Source: Tatumella sp. JGM91 (GTDB lineage Bacteria > Pseudomonadota > Gammaproteobacteria > Enterobacterales > Enterobacteriaceae). From it: a stretch of DNA of 64,000 bases. The position numbers and the translations under genes are program-made. Positions 8,967 to 18,088 of this stretch are shown in pieces; the first letter of the stretch is position 1; each line of letters starts with the position of its first letter. The stretch is taken from contig NZ_JAERJP010000016.1 of assembly GCF_018257575.1 (NCBI RefSeq), positions 27,937-91,936 of the forward strand, given 5' to 3'. The notes beneath the pieces are model-generated. The model did no database searches. It had not been told where the DNA came from and saw only the letters and a program-made list of their open reading frames with translations.

Positions 8967-9398
8967 ATGCAAGATATTATGGAATTTGCACGCAATCACC
9001 TGGTCCTGTGTTTGGCCTGGGTCGCTTTACTGGTTCTGGTGATTGTTACTACTTTTAAGGGGCTGTTTTCTAAAGTTAAAACAATTAGCCGCAGCGAAGC
9101 GACTAATCTGATTAACAAACAAGATGCAGTAGTTGTTGATGTGCGCTCACGCGACGATTTCCGCCGCGGGCATATCTCAGGTGCTGTGAACCTGGCCGCG
9201 GCAGAGATTAAGAAAGGCCACCTGACTGAACTGGAAAAATTCAGAAACCAGCCGGTGATTGTTACCTGTGCGACCGGACAGTCTTCCGGTGAAGCTGCCG
9301 GGCAGCTGAGCGCGGCAGGTTTTGCAAACGTATCCGTGTTAAAAGACGGCATCAGTGGCTGGAGTGGTGAAAATCTTCCGCTGGTTCGCGGTAAATAA
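8967..9398 (+). CDS. yibN: rhodanese-like membrane protein YibN
   Basis: A 143-residue protein, the same length as E. coli YibN: one N-terminal membrane helix (about residues 11-28) followed by a rhodanese domain. The active-site loop reads [14 protein letters not shown], with Cys in the catalytic position. The start at 8967 was chosen over upstream codons because [11 protein letters not shown] aligns with the E. coli N-terminus and GGAG lies at 8951. It begins the yibN-grxC-secB-gpsA gene set, with 19 bp to grxC. Confidence 0.93.
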   Translation: MQDIMEFARNHLVLCLAWVALLVLVIVTTFKGLFSKVKTISRSEATNLINKQDAVVVDVRSRDDFRRGHISGAVNLAAAEIKKGHLTELEKFRNQPVIVTCATGQSSGEAAGQLSAAGFANVSVLKDGISGWSGENLPLVRGK

Positions 9399-9417
9399 AT
9401 TATCAGAGGTGCTGACA

Positions 9418-9672
9418 ATGCCAGTAATTGATATTTACACTAAGCAGACCTGCCCGTTTTGCCATCGTGCAAAAGCACTGTTAGAGAAAAAAGGCGCAGC
9501 GTTTAATGAGATTGCTATTGATGGCGATGCCGAAAAGCGTGCGGGGATGATAGAGCGCAGTGGCCGCAGCACGGTACCTCAAATTTTTATTGACGGAAAA
9601 CATATTGGTGGTTGCGATGACCTGTATGCCCTTGAGGCAGAACACGGTCTGGACCCTTTATTGCAAGCCTGA
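9418..9672 (+). CDS. grxC: glutaredoxin 3
   Basis: GrxC is a small glutathione-dependent dithiol oxidoreductase of the cytoplasm. At 84 residues it matches the family. The CPFC redox centre is at Cys12-Cys15, with the TVPQIFIDGKHIGGCDDL glutathione-binding region near the end. The start at 9418 gives the expected N-terminus MPVIDIYTK. It is the second gene of yibN-grxC-secB-gpsA. Confidence 0.97.
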   Translation: MPVIDIYTKQTCPFCHRAKALLEKKGAAFNEIAIDGDAEKRAGMIERSGRSTVPQIFIDGKHIGGCDDLYALEAEHGLDPLLQA

Positions 9673-9714
9673 GTTTCAGGTGAAACAAATTTCAACTTAA
9701 CAGGACCAAGTACC

Positions 9715-10173
9715 ATGTCAGAACAAAATAACAGCGAAATGACGTTCCAGATCCAACGTGTTTATACAAAAGATATTTCTTTTGAAGCGCCTAATGCTCC
9801 TCAGGTTTTCCAGAAAGAGTGGGAACCTGAAGTGAAACTGGATCTGGATACAGCATCCTCACAGCTGGCTGACGGTATTTATGAAGTCGTTTTACGTGTC
9901 ACTGTGACAGCGACCGTGGGTGAAGATACCGCGTTTCTGTGCGAAGTCCAGCAGGCAGGGATCTTTACGATTTCCGGCATTGAAGGGACTCAGATGGCCC
10001 ATTGTCTGGGAGCTTACTGCCCGAATATCCTGTTCCCTTATGCACGTGAGTGTATTTCTGGTCTGGTTTCCCGCGGAACCTTCCCGCAGCTGAACCTGGC
10101 TCCGGTGAACTTTGATGCATTATTTATGAACTACCTGCAGGAACAGGAAGGTAGTGCTCCGCAGGAAGCCTGA
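9715..10173 (+). CDS. secB: protein-export chaperone SecB
   Basis: SecB is the tetrameric cytoplasmic chaperone that keeps presecretory proteins unfolded and passes them to SecA. The 152-residue length is near the E. coli 155. Recognisable stretches include [19 protein letters not shown] and the conserved [20 protein letters not shown]. Its stop overlaps the gpsA start by one base (TGATG), pointing to translational coupling. Confidence 0.98.
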   Translation: MSEQNNSEMTFQIQRVYTKDISFEAPNAPQVFQKEWEPEVKLDLDTASSQLADGIYEVVLRVTVTATVGEDTAFLCEVQQAGIFTISGIEGTQMAHCLGAYCPNILFPYARECISGLVSRGTFPQLNLAPVNFDALFMNYLQEQEGSAPQEA

Positions 10174-11192
10174 TGAGTAACCGCAGCAATTCTGTCAGTG
10201 TTATCGGTGCCGGTTCTTACGGCACCGCTCTGGCCATTACGCTGGCGCGTAATGGCCATCCGGTCGTTTTATGGGGGCATAATCTTCAGCATCTTGAACG
10301 GCTGCAGGCTGACCGCTGTAACACTGAATTTCTTCCTGATGTCGTATTTCCCGATAATCTGGTGATTGAGTCCTCTCTGGCACAGGCTATTGCCGCCAGC
10401 CAGGATATCCTGGTCGTGGTACCCAGCCATGTATTTGGTGACGTTCTGGCACAAATACAGCCTTGTCTGGAGTCTGATTCACGTCTGGTCTGGGCAACGA
10501 AAGGGCTGGAGCGGGAGACTGGCCGTTTATTGCAAGATGTTGCCAGAGAAATCCTTGGTCCTTCTATCCCGCTGGCGGTTATTTCCGGGCCGACATTTGC
10601 CAAAGAGCTGGCGTCAGGTATGCCGACGGCGATTGCCCTGGCGTCGACTGATCCGCAGTTTTCTAAGGATTTACAGCAAAAGTTGCATTGCGGAAAAAGC
10701 TTTCGGGTTTACAGCAATCATGACCTGACCGGAGTTCAGTTAGGTGGCGCGGTGAAAAATGTCATTGCGATTGGTGCCGGGATCTCTGATGGTATTGGCT
10801 TCGGTGCTAATGCCAGAACCGCACTGATAACCCGCGGGCTTGCCGAAATGAGCCGACTGGGTGCTGCGCTGGGTGCGGATCCCTCGACTTTTATGGGAAT
10901 GGCAGGACTGGGTGATCTCGTGCTGACCTGTACCGATAATCAGTCCCGCAATCGGCGCTTTGGTATGTTGCTGGGCAAGGGGAATAGCGTCAGTGCGGCT
11001 GAAGCAAGTATCGGACAAGTCGTCGAAGGCTACCGTAATACGAAAGAAGTGAGGGCACTGGCGGCCAGGGCTGGTGTTGAAATGCCAATCACAGAACAAA
11101 TCTTCCAGGTCCTTTATTGTGGAAAACCGGCCAGGGATGCTGCCTTGTCTCTGCTTGGCCGTGAAAGAAAAGATGAAAAAGAAGCCCTCTGA
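10173..11192 (+). CDS. gpsA: NAD(P)-dependent glycerol-3-phosphate dehydrogenase
   Basis: GpsA reduces dihydroxyacetone phosphate to sn-glycerol-3-phosphate for phospholipid synthesis. It is 339 residues, as in E. coli. The N-terminal [13 protein letters not shown] is the dinucleotide-binding GxGxx[16 protein letters not shown] and [16 protein letters not shown] carry the catalytic Lys region. The start is coupled to the secB stop; an intrinsic terminator follows before cysE. Confidence 0.98.
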   Translation: MSNRSNSVSVIGAGSYGTALAITLARNGHPVVLWGHNLQHLERLQADRCNTEFLPDVVFPDNLVIESSLAQAIAASQDILVVVPSHVFGDVLAQIQPCLESDSRLVWATKGLERETGRLLQDVAREILGPSIPLAVISGPTFAKELASGMPTAIALASTDPQFSKDLQQKLHCGKSFRVYSNHDLTGVQLGGAVKNVIAIGAGISDGIGFGANARTALITRGLAEMSRLGAALGADPSTFMGMAGLGDLVLTCTDNQSRNRRFGMLLGKGNSVSAAEASIGQVVEGYRNTKEVRALAARAGVEMPITEQIFQVLYCGKPARDAALSLLGRERKDEKEAL

Positions 11193-11230
11193 ACAGAGGT
11201 GTTTTATGTTGCCAGCCATTAAGCTTATAT

Positions 11231-11255
11231 AAGCGCCTTACGGGGCGCTTTTTTA
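11231..11255 (+). terminator. gpsA intrinsic terminator
   Basis: AAGCGCC-TTAC-GGGGCGCTT followed by TTTT forms a strong GC stem with a U-run, 39 bp after the gpsA stop. It lies only 15 bp before cysE, so cysE probably has its own promoter or depends on readthrough. Confidence 0.9.
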
Positions 11256-11269
11256 TCGGGAGTGCAGTC

Positions 11270-12091
11270 ATGTCGTCTGAAGAGTTAGCGCAAATCTGGG
11301 AAAGTATTATTTCAGAAGCCAGGAGTCTGGCGGAAGGTGAACCCATGCTGGCCAGTTTTTTTCACGCGACATTACTGAAACATGACGATCTCGGCAGTGC
11401 GCTGAGCTATATGCTGGCCAACAAACTGGCCAACCCGATTATGCCGGCAATTGCTATCCGTGAAATCGTTGAAGAAGCATACCGTAAAGACCCGTCGATG
11501 ATCCTGTCGGCTGCCCGCGATATTGCCGCGGTCAGTCAGCGGGATCCTGCAGTGGACAAGTATTCAATTCCTCTGCTGTACCTGAAAGGTTTTCATGCCT
11601 TACAGGCCTATCGTATTGGTAACTGGTTGTGGAGAGAAGGCCGTCGTTCTCTGGCGGTATATCTGCAGAATGAGATTTCAGTTTCATTCGGGGTTGATAT
11701 TCATCCGGCGGCGACTATTGGCTGCGGGATTATGCTCGACCATGCAACCGGGATCGTGGTCGGGGAAACTGCAGTGATCGAAAATGATGTTTCGATTCTG
11801 CAATCGGTGACTCTTGGGGGAACCGGTAAAACCTGCGGTGATCGTCATCCGAAGATCCGTGAAGGTGTGATGATTGGTGCCGGCGCGAAAGTTTTAGGTA
11901 ACATTGAAGTTGGCCGTGGCGCGAAAATAGGCGCGGGATCGGTTGTGTTACAACCCGTTCCTCCGCATACGACTGTCGCCGGTGTACCTGCGCGTATTGT
12001 TGGTCGTCCGGCCAGTGAGAAACCGGCAATGGATATGGACCAGCATTTTAATGGTACGGTGGCCGGATTCGAATTTGGCGACGGGATCTGA
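11270..12091 (+). CDS. cysE: serine O-acetyltransferase
   Basis: CysE makes O-acetylserine from serine and acetyl-CoA, the first step of cysteine synthesis. It is 273 residues, identical in length to E. coli. The N-terminal helical domain is followed by a left-handed beta-helix of hexapeptide repeats (about 140-245), including DIHPAATIGCGIMLDHATG and IGAGAKVLGNIEVG. The C-terminal FEFGDGI tail is the expected site for binding cysteine synthase. Confidence 0.97.
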   Translation: MSSEELAQIWESIISEARSLAEGEPMLASFFHATLLKHDDLGSALSYMLANKLANPIMPAIAIREIVEEAYRKDPSMILSAARDIAAVSQRDPAVDKYSIPLLYLKGFHALQAYRIGNWLWREGRRSLAVYLQNEISVSFGVDIHPAATIGCGIMLDHATGIVVGETAVIENDVSILQSVTLGGTGKTCGDRHPKIREGVMIGAGAKVLGNIEVGRGAKIGAGSVVLQPVPPHTTVAGVPARIVGRPASEKPAMDMDQHFNGTVAGFEFGDGI

Positions 12092-12100
12092 GTAAAATAC

Positions 12101-12120
12101 CGGGGGAGAAGATTCCCCCG
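12101..12120. terminator. hairpin between cysE and trmL
   Basis: CGGGGGA-GAAGAT-TCCCCCG is a perfect 7-bp stem placed between convergent cysE and trmL. The following TGATTGTTCTATTTT is only loosely T-rich, so termination strength is uncertain. It probably serves cysE. Confidence 0.65.
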
Positions 12121-12128
12121 TGATTGTT

Positions 12129-12599
12129 CTATTTTACTAAGGCTCCGGCGTAATCCAGCTGGCGCCACGCCTCATAGATGACTACCGCGACTGAGTTGGA
12201 CAGGTTCATACTGCGGCTCTGAGGCACCATAGGAATACGTATTTTCTGCATGGCGGGTAAGCTGTCGAGTATTTCTGCCGGCAGACCACGACTTTCCGGT
12301 CCGAACATCAGGTAATCACCCGCCTGCCATGAAACAGCACTGTGTGCCGGTGTGCCTTTTGTGGTGAGCGCAAACAGGCGTGCAGGTTGTTCACTATCGA
12401 TAAATGCCTGATAGCTGGCATGGCGGCGAATTGCTGTGAACTCATGATAGTCGAGTCCTGCCCGCCGCAGGCGCTTATCATCCCAGGTAAACCCAAGGGG
12501 CTCAATCAGGTGTAAAGCGAATCCGGTGTTGGCACATAGCCGAATAATATTACCCGTATTCGGTGGAATTTCTGGTTCAAACAAAACGATATTAATCAT
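12129..12599 (-). CDS. trmL: tRNA (cytidine/uridine-34-2'-O)-methyltransferase TrmL
   Basis: TrmL methylates the wobble nucleotide of certain tRNA-Leu isoacceptors with SAM. The 156-residue protein is a minimal SPOUT methyltransferase. It has [20 protein letters not shown] at the start and the knot region FGPESRGLP and [20 protein letters not shown] near the end, typical of the family. It stands alone on this strand, convergent with cysE. In E. coli it also follows cysE (as yibK). Confidence 0.95.
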   Translation of the reverse strand: MINIVLFEPEIPPNTGNIIRLCANTGFALHLIEPLGFTWDDKRLRRAGLDYHEFTAIRRHASYQAFIDSEQPARLFALTTKGTPAHSAVSWQAGDYLMFGPESRGLPAEILDSLPAMQKIRIPMVPQSRSMNLSNSVAVVIYEAWRQLDYAGALVK

Positions 12600-12635
12600 A
12601 AGGGCTCCCGCTGACGAGAGCCGCAGAATATCAAA

Positions 12636-14012
12636 TTATTGACGTGCAGAGTATAACGGAAGCCAGATAGTCAGGCGTAAGCCACCCAGCGGGCTGTCAT
12701 CGGCTTTCACCCGGCCATGATGCTGCTGTAATGCCGTATCAACAATCGCCAGCCCGAGTCCGGTTCCGCCGGATTCCCTGTCGCGCGCTTCATCAGTACG
12801 ATAAAACGGCCGGAAAATTTGTTCCCGGTCTTCCGGACTCACGCCCGGACCATCATCATCCACATGAATAGTGATACCTTCCCGGTCTACAGAGAAACTG
12901 ACGATGATGTGGGTATGGGAATAACGCAGTGCATTACGGATAATATTTTCCAGCGCGCTTTCCAGTGCATGGGGGTTACCGTATAAAGGCCAGGGACCGG
13001 GCGGATAAGGAACCTCCATTTTTTTTCCCATCTGTTCGGCTTCAAATTTGGCATCTTCCAGCACACCATTCCACAGGTGGTTCGCTTTCATCGCTTCACT
13101 GACCAGGGCGTTATTATGCTGAGTCCGTGACAGTACTAATAAGTCATTGATCATACCGTCCAGTCGCTTGGCTTCCATCTCTATTCTGCCGAGCTCTTTA
13201 CTTTCGCCCGAACGCCTGCGCAGTAAGGCCGTTGCCAGTTGTAAGCGAGTGAGGGGGGTGCGCAGCTCATGACTGATATCTGACAGTAGCCGTTGCTGGG
13301 CTGTCATCATCCGTTCCAGCGCACTGACCATTTGGTTAAAACTTGCCCCGGCGGCCAGAAATTCCTGTGGTCCTGACTCAAGCTCCGGATGCTGCCTTAA
13401 GTTACCTGCGGCGACTTCATCAGCAGCTTGCTTCAGCTTACGGGCTGGTTTTGCCAGACTCCATGCCAGCCATAATAATAAGGGAGAGCTAATCAGCATA
13501 GTCACAATCAGCAGTAATAAAGGCCGGTCAAATAACAGATTAATAAAGTCCAGCTGTGAGCTGGTGGCCGGACGGACCATATACAGCTGGTAGTTGTCTT
13601 CACCGTCAGCAACCGCGAACGGGCCAATCATTTCGATTCGGCCATAGGTTTTCTTTTGCGGATGATCGGCATTATCAGATTGTCCGATAAAGTTACGGAT
13701 AATCTGCATTTCATTATGGCGTGCGCCAATGACTCTTCCCTCTGAAGTTACCAGCAGTAAATGCTGGCCGGGAGGGGCCCATTTATCGATAGCCCGATAT
13801 AATCTGCGCCACCACATCAGGTCATTGGGTGGGTCCTGCGCCAGCTCGGCCTCCACATGCTGTTCGATCATTACGCCCTGGCGCTGTTCACTTTCCAGTA
13901 ATGATGTCATCTGCCGGGAGTCGAGCTTTGGTACCATTAATACCAGCATCAATACTAAGGCCAGCGTAAGCCAGAAAATAGCAAAGATGCGGGTGGTTAA
14001 ACTGCTTATCAT
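12636..14012 (-). CDS. cpxA: envelope stress sensor histidine kinase CpxA
   Basis: CpxA is the inner-membrane kinase/phosphatase of the Cpx response to misfolded envelope and pilus proteins. In the 458 residues I see a first membrane helix (about 7-28), a periplasmic sensor domain, a second helix (about 164-185), a HAMP region and the H-box LSDISHELRTPLTRLQLA with the phospho-accepting His. The C-terminal ATPase domain has DDDGPGVSPEDREQIF and GGTGLGLAIV. It starts inside the cpxR stop (ATGA, 4-bp overlap), so the two are translationally coupled. Confidence 0.97.
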   Translation of the reverse strand: MISSLTTRIFAIFWLTLALVLMLVLMVPKLDSRQMTSLLESEQRQGVMIEQHVEAELAQDPPNDLMWWRRLYRAIDKWAPPGQHLLLVTSEGRVIGARHNEMQIIRNFIGQSDNADHPQKKTYGRIEMIGPFAVADGEDNYQLYMVRPATSSQLDFINLLFDRPLLLLIVTMLISSPLLLWLAWSLAKPARKLKQAADEVAAGNLRQHPELESGPQEFLAAGASFNQMVSALERMMTAQQRLLSDISHELRTPLTRLQLATALLRRRSGESKELGRIEMEAKRLDGMINDLLVLSRTQHNNALVSEAMKANHLWNGVLEDAKFEAEQMGKKMEVPYPPGPWPLYGNPHALESALENIIRNALRYSHTHIIVSFSVDREGITIHVDDDGPGVSPEDREQIFRPFYRTDEARDRESGGTGLGLAIVDTALQQHHGRVKADDSPLGGLRLTIWLPLYSARQ

Positions 14013-14704
14013 GAGGCTGAAACCATCAGGTAGCCTCTGCCTCGCAGGGTTTTAAACCAGGGGTGACCATCATGCCGTTCAGGCAGCTTACGGCGCAAAT
14101 TTGAGATATGCATATCAATGGCCCGGTCAAAAGGAGTGAGTCGTTTCCCCAATACTTCCTGACTGAGATGTTCTCTGGAGACGACCTGTCCCAGGTGCTG
14201 TGCCAGCAGGTACAAAAGCGTAAACTCGGTACCGGTCAGGTCCAGGACTTGATTATCAAAGCTGGCTTCCTGACGCCCGGGATTAAGTTTAAGATGGTCG
14301 ACCTGTAGTGAAGAAGAGCTTGTCTCTGTATGTTGTTGCTCGCTCCAGTTAGAACGACGCAAAATGGCACGTATTCTGGCAACCAGTTCGCGATCATTAA
14401 ACGGTTTTGGCAGGTAGTCATCGGCACCCAGTTCCAGGCCGAGCACTCTGTCGAGCTCACTGCCGCGGGCTGTCAGCATAATAACCGGTGTCTGATGCTG
14501 CTGACGTAACTCTTTCAGTGTGTCGATACCATTTTTCTTCGGCATCATGACATCTAGCAGCAGCAGGTCAACGGAACTATCCAGTAAAGATAATGCCTGT
14601 TCACCATCATCTGCCACGATGATCTCAAAGCCTTCCATCTCCAGCAATTCTTTCAATAAAGATGTCAGTTCCCGATCATCATCAACCAGCAATATTTTAT
14701 TCAT
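14009..14704 (-). CDS. cpxR: envelope stress response regulator CpxR
   Basis: CpxR is an OmpR-family regulator that binds GTAAA-N5-GTAAA sites when phosphorylated. The start at 14704 gives MNKILLVDDDRELTSLLKEL and 231 residues (E. coli 232). The phospho-acceptor Asp is D51 in LLLLDVMMP, and the C-terminal winged helix includes FTLLYLLAQHLGQVVSREHL. It heads the cpxRA operon, divergent from cpxP. Confidence 0.98.
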   Translation of the reverse strand: MNKILLVDDDRELTSLLKELLEMEGFEIIVADDGEQALSLLDSSVDLLLLDVMMPKKNGIDTLKELRQQHQTPVIMLTARGSELDRVLGLELGADDYLPKPFNDRELVARIRAILRRSNWSEQQHTETSSSSLQVDHLKLNPGRQEASFDNQVLDLTGTEFTLLYLLAQHLGQVVSREHLSQEVLGKRLTPFDRAIDMHISNLRRKLPERHDGHPWFKTLRGRGYLMVSAS

Positions 14705-14757
14705 TATGTTTTCCTCCGCAGGAAAAATACCGTGTTCCATGGTTATCCGGTTGTCAC

Positions 14758-14772
14758 TTTACGTAGTTTTAC
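14758..14772. promoter_or_regulatory. CpxR box in the cpxR-cpxP divergent region
   Basis: Read on the - strand the site is GTAAA-ACTAC-GTAAA, a perfect match to the CpxR consensus. It lies 83 bp upstream of the cpxP start and 54 bp upstream of cpxR, so it can serve both cpxP activation and cpxRA autoregulation as in E. coli. Confidence 0.9.
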
Positions 14773-14854
14773 ACCCCCTGACGGATGTTTGCAGCTACGG
14801 GATTACACTGGTTCCCGTTGAATCGATAAACGCTAAACACTCCCGGAGTCAAGG

Positions 14855-15313
14855 ATGCGCCATCTTATCATCGTCGCACTTTCGTCACTGGTCTTTGCTG
14901 GTCAGGCTACTGCAAAATGTGACGGAATGATGAAAGATAAAATGGAACAGCAATTACCAGTGACCTCAGAGAGTATGGCGCACAATTCGCAAAATCATAT
15001 GTTTGATGGTATCGAATTATCGGAACAACAGCGTCAGCAAATGCGCGATCTGATGTATCAGGCGCGGCAGGCCAGGTCAGGAATTACTGTTTCTGATATT
15101 GAACTGATGCACAAACTTGAAACAGCCAGAGATTTTAATGAACCTGCAGTCCGTGCGCAGGCTGAGAAGATGGCCGAGATAAACGAGCAGGTAGCGATGG
15201 CAAGAGTACGCCATCAGATGTATAACCTGCTGACTGCGGAACAGCAGGCAGAGTTACAGAAGAATTTTGAGTTACGTATGAACAATATACGTAGCGTAAG
15301 CCAGTTACCGTAA
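14855..15313 (+). CDS. cpxP: periplasmic Cpx inhibitor/chaperone CpxP
   Basis: CpxP is a periplasmic dimer that dampens CpxA and delivers misfolded proteins, including pilins, to DegP. The protein is 152 residues, a little shorter than E. coli (166). It has a signal peptide (about 1-20, ending ATA), and two LTxxQ-type motifs: LSEQQ at 55-59 (degenerate) and LTAEQ at 126-130. The position opposite cpxR behind a perfect CpxR box confirms the call. Its 3' untranslated region carries CpxQ. Confidence 0.93.
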   Translation: MRHLIIVALSSLVFAGQATAKCDGMMKDKMEQQLPVTSESMAHNSQNHMFDGIELSEQQRQQMRDLMYQARQARSGITVSDIELMHKLETARDFNEPAVRAQAEKMAEINEQVAMARVRHQMYNLLTAEQQAELQKNFELRMNNIRSVSQLP

Positions 15314-15364
15314 GCAGCGATGCTGATTACCGTAAAGCAGTACCAACAGTATGTAGTATCCCTT

Positions 15365-15424
15365 TTTTCCTTGCCATAGACACCATCCCTGTCTTCCCCC
15401 CTCAGTAATGAGGGGGTTTTTTTT
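15365..15424 (+). ncRNA. cpxQ: CpxQ small RNA (3' fragment of cpxP mRNA)
   Basis: Downstream of cpxP the DNA reads TTTTCCTTGCCATAGACACC and continues ATCCCTGTCTTCCCCC before a terminator hairpin. From memory this is nearly identical to E. coli/Salmonella CpxQ, an RNase E-released, Hfq-bound RNA of about 58 nt that represses envelope-protein mRNAs. Only the terminator loop differs. The exact 5' end is inferred. Confidence 0.85.
15396..15424 (+). terminator. cpxP/CpxQ intrinsic terminator
   Basis: CCCCCTCA-GTAA-TGAGGGGG followed by eight T is a strong Rho-independent terminator ending cpxP and forming the 3' end of CpxQ. Confidence 0.95.
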
Positions 15425-15611
15425 GTCTTCATTTTCTTGTACGTCCGGTCTGCTCTCTCTGCCGCGGATATTTGATGGTCAGTGAATAATCGCATAATAG
15501 TCTGTGACTGCCATTATTATCTGTTATGCCTGATTAACTGCAGCCCTACCTGCACCGATCGTGGTATCACCTGAAACGGGCACGGGTGGGGTACAGTCTG
15601 TGGTATTTATA

Positions 15612-16085
15612 TCAGGTAAGCTTTTTGCAATAGAGCGACGGAATATAGCCATTAGTGAAGACATATCGGGACGGATTAAGTCTGTAAATGAAAAAGTCCT
15701 GTGGTGAGTTAACCGATTGCAGGTATTTGGGCAGGACGTCAGCAAGAGGCCCGGCACTTTCCGGAAGCTCCTGGGCATTAGAAATTTTTTCCGTAATAAA
15801 GCGATAGTGGTTGTTTTTTGAGGTTATACGGGCATAGATGCTGCGGTTCAGCACATATGTTTTGCCATCTTTATTCAGGATACCACGCAGATAAACGGTA
15901 CTCACACGGTCATCAATCAGGAAGAGTACATTCATGGTCAGCTTACTGCTCTGTTTCGAAACTGTAATCTGTCCGGTACAGTTAATCGTACGGTCGCCGG
16001 CATTATTGGTTCTTATAATATAAAAAGTGCCTGATAATGTGATTAACAGGATAGCCACGCCAATTGACAATATTTTAGTATTCAT
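15612..16085 (-). CDS. FidL-like membrane protein
   Basis: A 157-residue protein with one N-terminal membrane helix (about 5-24) and a periplasmic domain. It resembles the FidL-like family by overall layout: helix, early TINCTGQ motif and terminal GYIPSLYC segment. In Salmonella SPI-3 fidL sits next to the membrane regulator marT, and MarT activates the adhesin gene misL. Here it likewise follows a MarT-type gene by 9 bp and neighbours a fimbrial operon. Its biochemical role is not known. The 15425-15611 gap downstream holds nothing I can name. Confidence 0.6.
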   Translation of the reverse strand: MNTKILSIGVAILLITLSGTFYIIRTNNAGDRTINCTGQITVSKQSSKLTMNVLFLIDDRVSTVYLRGILNKDGKTYVLNRSIYARITSKNNHYRFITEKISNAQELPESAGPLADVLPKYLQSVNSPQDFFIYRLNPSRYVFTNGYIPSLYCKKLT

Positions 16086-16094
16086 TATGCCTTC

Positions 16095-17009
16095 TTATAA
16101 ATAGTAAAAGGAAGAGCAGTCAGCGGTCGGATCTCTGGCATCGTTATCGCAAAGCAGCACCGAAGATCGTTTTATATTTCTCTCACAACTAAAATAGATG
16201 TTCCTTGCCGGAATGTTATCGAAGTCATGGGCGTGCTGTTCCAGGAAAGGCAACGCATAATCCGCCGGGCACTTATCACTGTTAAGATATACAGAAAGGC
16301 CGTTTACTGTCGCTACTTTTCGATAGTCGACCAGTGGCTGATAATCACCGGAACTTAAGTTTTTATAGTAATCCACCATTTTCAGCATCGCCCCGAAAAA
16401 AACCACAATTAATATTAAAGGGATTAAAATGATGTTAATCAAAAAATATCTTTTTATTGATCTTTTTTTATCTGAACTTTTTTCATTTACTTCACTATAT
16501 TCACTTTCAATCGGCTCACTGGCCGGTGACTGAGTCTCTGCTGTTATATTGATTTCCGGAGGAGACTGAACCGAATCATCATCAGCAGGTAATCGCTCGG
16601 AGGTTATCTCTTGCTGGCCTGTCTTATAATAATTATTGATATATTCTTCCAGAGACTCAGGGGTATCAAACGAGATTACGCTGAATTCGTCGGGTATTGT
16701 GATGCCCTGTCTGAACACTGTTTTCAGAACCTGTTGGTCGGTGATCTGAGAAAGAGCTTTTCTAATCAGCAGTACATTTTGATTCAGAGTGTTGGTTGTA
16801 ACAATGAAACCATGTTTTTCCCATCCGGCGTGCATCAGTGTTTTTCTGCTGACAATTTTTCATTTTTCCTGAAGCAGGCAGATTAAACAGGCCGATGCAG
16901 AAGTCAGCAGACGATTACTTATTGTCTTTTCCGGATTGCTGACAGTGTGAAGACTACTATCGTAAATTATTTTGTTAGCAATGAAATAATAACGAGCATG
17001 TTTTTTCAT
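16095..17009 (-). pseudogene. ToxR/CadC/MarT-type membrane regulator, interrupted by in-frame TGA
   Basis: One continuous frame runs from ATG at 17009 (or 17021) to 16095 except for a single TGA at 16860-16862. Before it the frame reads HARYYFIANKIIYDSSL ... LTSASACLICLLQEK, and after it KIVSRKTLMHAGWEKHGFIV, TTNTLNQNVLLIRKAL. Together these make a complete winged helix-turn-helix. Then follow an acidic linker, one membrane helix (RYFLINIILIPLILIVVFFG) and a periplasmic domain with four Cys. The likely lost residue is Gly (GGA to TGA), and no frame change occurs. From the first ATG after the stop (16835) only 246 residues remain, without a full DNA-binding domain. It is probably inactive unless readthrough occurs or the base is a sequencing error. 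Confidence 0.8.
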
Positions 17010-17021
17010 GTGTGCTGCCAT

Positions 17022-17438
17022 TGCGTAATTTTTTTTTCGAGGATTAAGTCTAACGTAAAATTCCTATTCCATCAATTGATGGCATTTCACATCTCAATTT
17101 AAATCGTAACTCATTGTTTAGTATTGGTTTTATATCATTTATTAAAAAGTGATAAGATTTGATTATATTATGAAAAAATCCTAATTTATTATTTGCTCCG
17201 ACATCAGAAGATGAGCATTACTACTTAGTTTAATTTTACTTAGTTAATTGGAAAATGTTTCATCATCTAATGATTCAGCGCGTCTGAATATTTAGTGGGT
17301 TAAATGGATAGAGCTTTGATGTCAGGTATAAAGCAATCAGCAGGGTAATTGTTATCTTAGTGTTAATTCAGTTTATCTTGTGATGACTGCAAATGAATAT
17401 TAATTCTCTTTTATTAAAGAGCACCAGGAACTTATATA
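17022..17438. promoter_or_regulatory. AT-rich divergent region between regulator and fimbrial operon
   Basis: This 417-bp gene-free stretch is strongly AT-rich compared with the flanking core genes. It must hold the promoters of both the regulator and the major pilin. It contains a perfect 14-bp palindrome CCATCAATTGATGG (17069-17082) and a leader hairpin CTCTTT-TATT-AAAGAG (17406-17421) just before the pilin ribosome site (AGGA near 17425). I see no fim-type invertible element and no recombinase gene. Several weak -10-like TATAAT variants exist, and I cannot choose among them. Confidence 0.6.
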
Positions 17439-18017
17439 ATGAAATTAAATAAAATTATCTTAGCAATGCTGACTTCAGCTTCTCTTCTGGCCGCTGCAGG
17501 TGTTCATGCCGAAGACGACCCGACTCCGGCAGATACCACAACAACAGTACAAGGTGGTGTGGTTCACTTTAACGGAAGTCTGGTGAACGCAGCCTGTGCT
17601 GTCAGCACTGAATCAGCAGATCAGATTGTAAACCTGGGACAATACCGTACGGCATCATTCCAGAGTATCGGTGATACCAGCGCAACTATTCCGTTTAAAA
17701 TTGTCCTGAATGACTGTGATACAACAGTGGCTAAAACTGCCCGTGTTGCTTTCTCCGGACAGACTACCGGAACTGATGCCACCTTACTGGCCATCAACTC
17801 CAGCAGTAACGATGCAACTGCGACGGGTGTCGGTATTCAGATTCTGGATGAGGATTCCTCAGTGATGACACCGGACGGGTCAACCTTCAGTAAAGGCCAT
17901 AGCTTAATCGATGGTACTAACACCCTGAACTTTGCTGCACGTTATAAAGCGACTTCTGCTACGCCAACACCAGGCCAGGCAAACGCAGATGCTGTATTTA
18001 CCATGCAGTATAACTAA
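17439..18017 (+). CDS. major fimbrial subunit, type 1 family
   Basis: A 192-residue secreted pilin with a signal peptide (about 1-24, ending VHA) and the type 1 pilin fold. An N-terminal donor strand region ([19 protein letters not shown]) precedes the disulfide pair Cys53/Cys93, and the beta zipper and the C-terminal FTMQYN end is characteristic of chaperone-usher subunits. Being first in the operon, followed by a gap with a hairpin, fits a highly expressed shaft subunit. It is not a clear orthologue of any named E. coli fimbrial gene. Confidence 0.9.
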   Translation: MKLNKIILAMLTSASLLAAAGVHAEDDPTPADTTTTVQGGVVHFNGSLVNAACAVSTESADQIVNLGQYRTASFQSIGDTSATIPFKIVLNDCDTTVAKTARVAFSGQTTGTDATLLAINSSSNDATATGVGIQILDEDSSVMTPDGSTFSKGHSLIDGTNTLNFAARYKATSATPTPGQANADAVFTMQYN

Positions 18018-18088
18018 TTCTGAACCGTACTTCATATCAGTAAAACTGTGCAGTTAGTCGCTGATAACTGAAGTCTCGTCAGACGATT

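Noticed and set aside
15524..15778. 84-codon frame overlapping the FidL-like gene on the same strand
   Set aside because: It lies out of frame within a gene that fits a family and has no recognisable domain or ribosome site.
16860..16862. TGA as a selenocysteine codon
   Set aside because: There is no reason for selenocysteine in a winged-helix DNA-binding domain, and I see no convincing SECIS-like hairpin just after it.
17022..17438. possible phase-variable invertible fimbrial switch
   Set aside because: I found no pair of inverted repeats bounding a promoter and no recombinase gene in the window.
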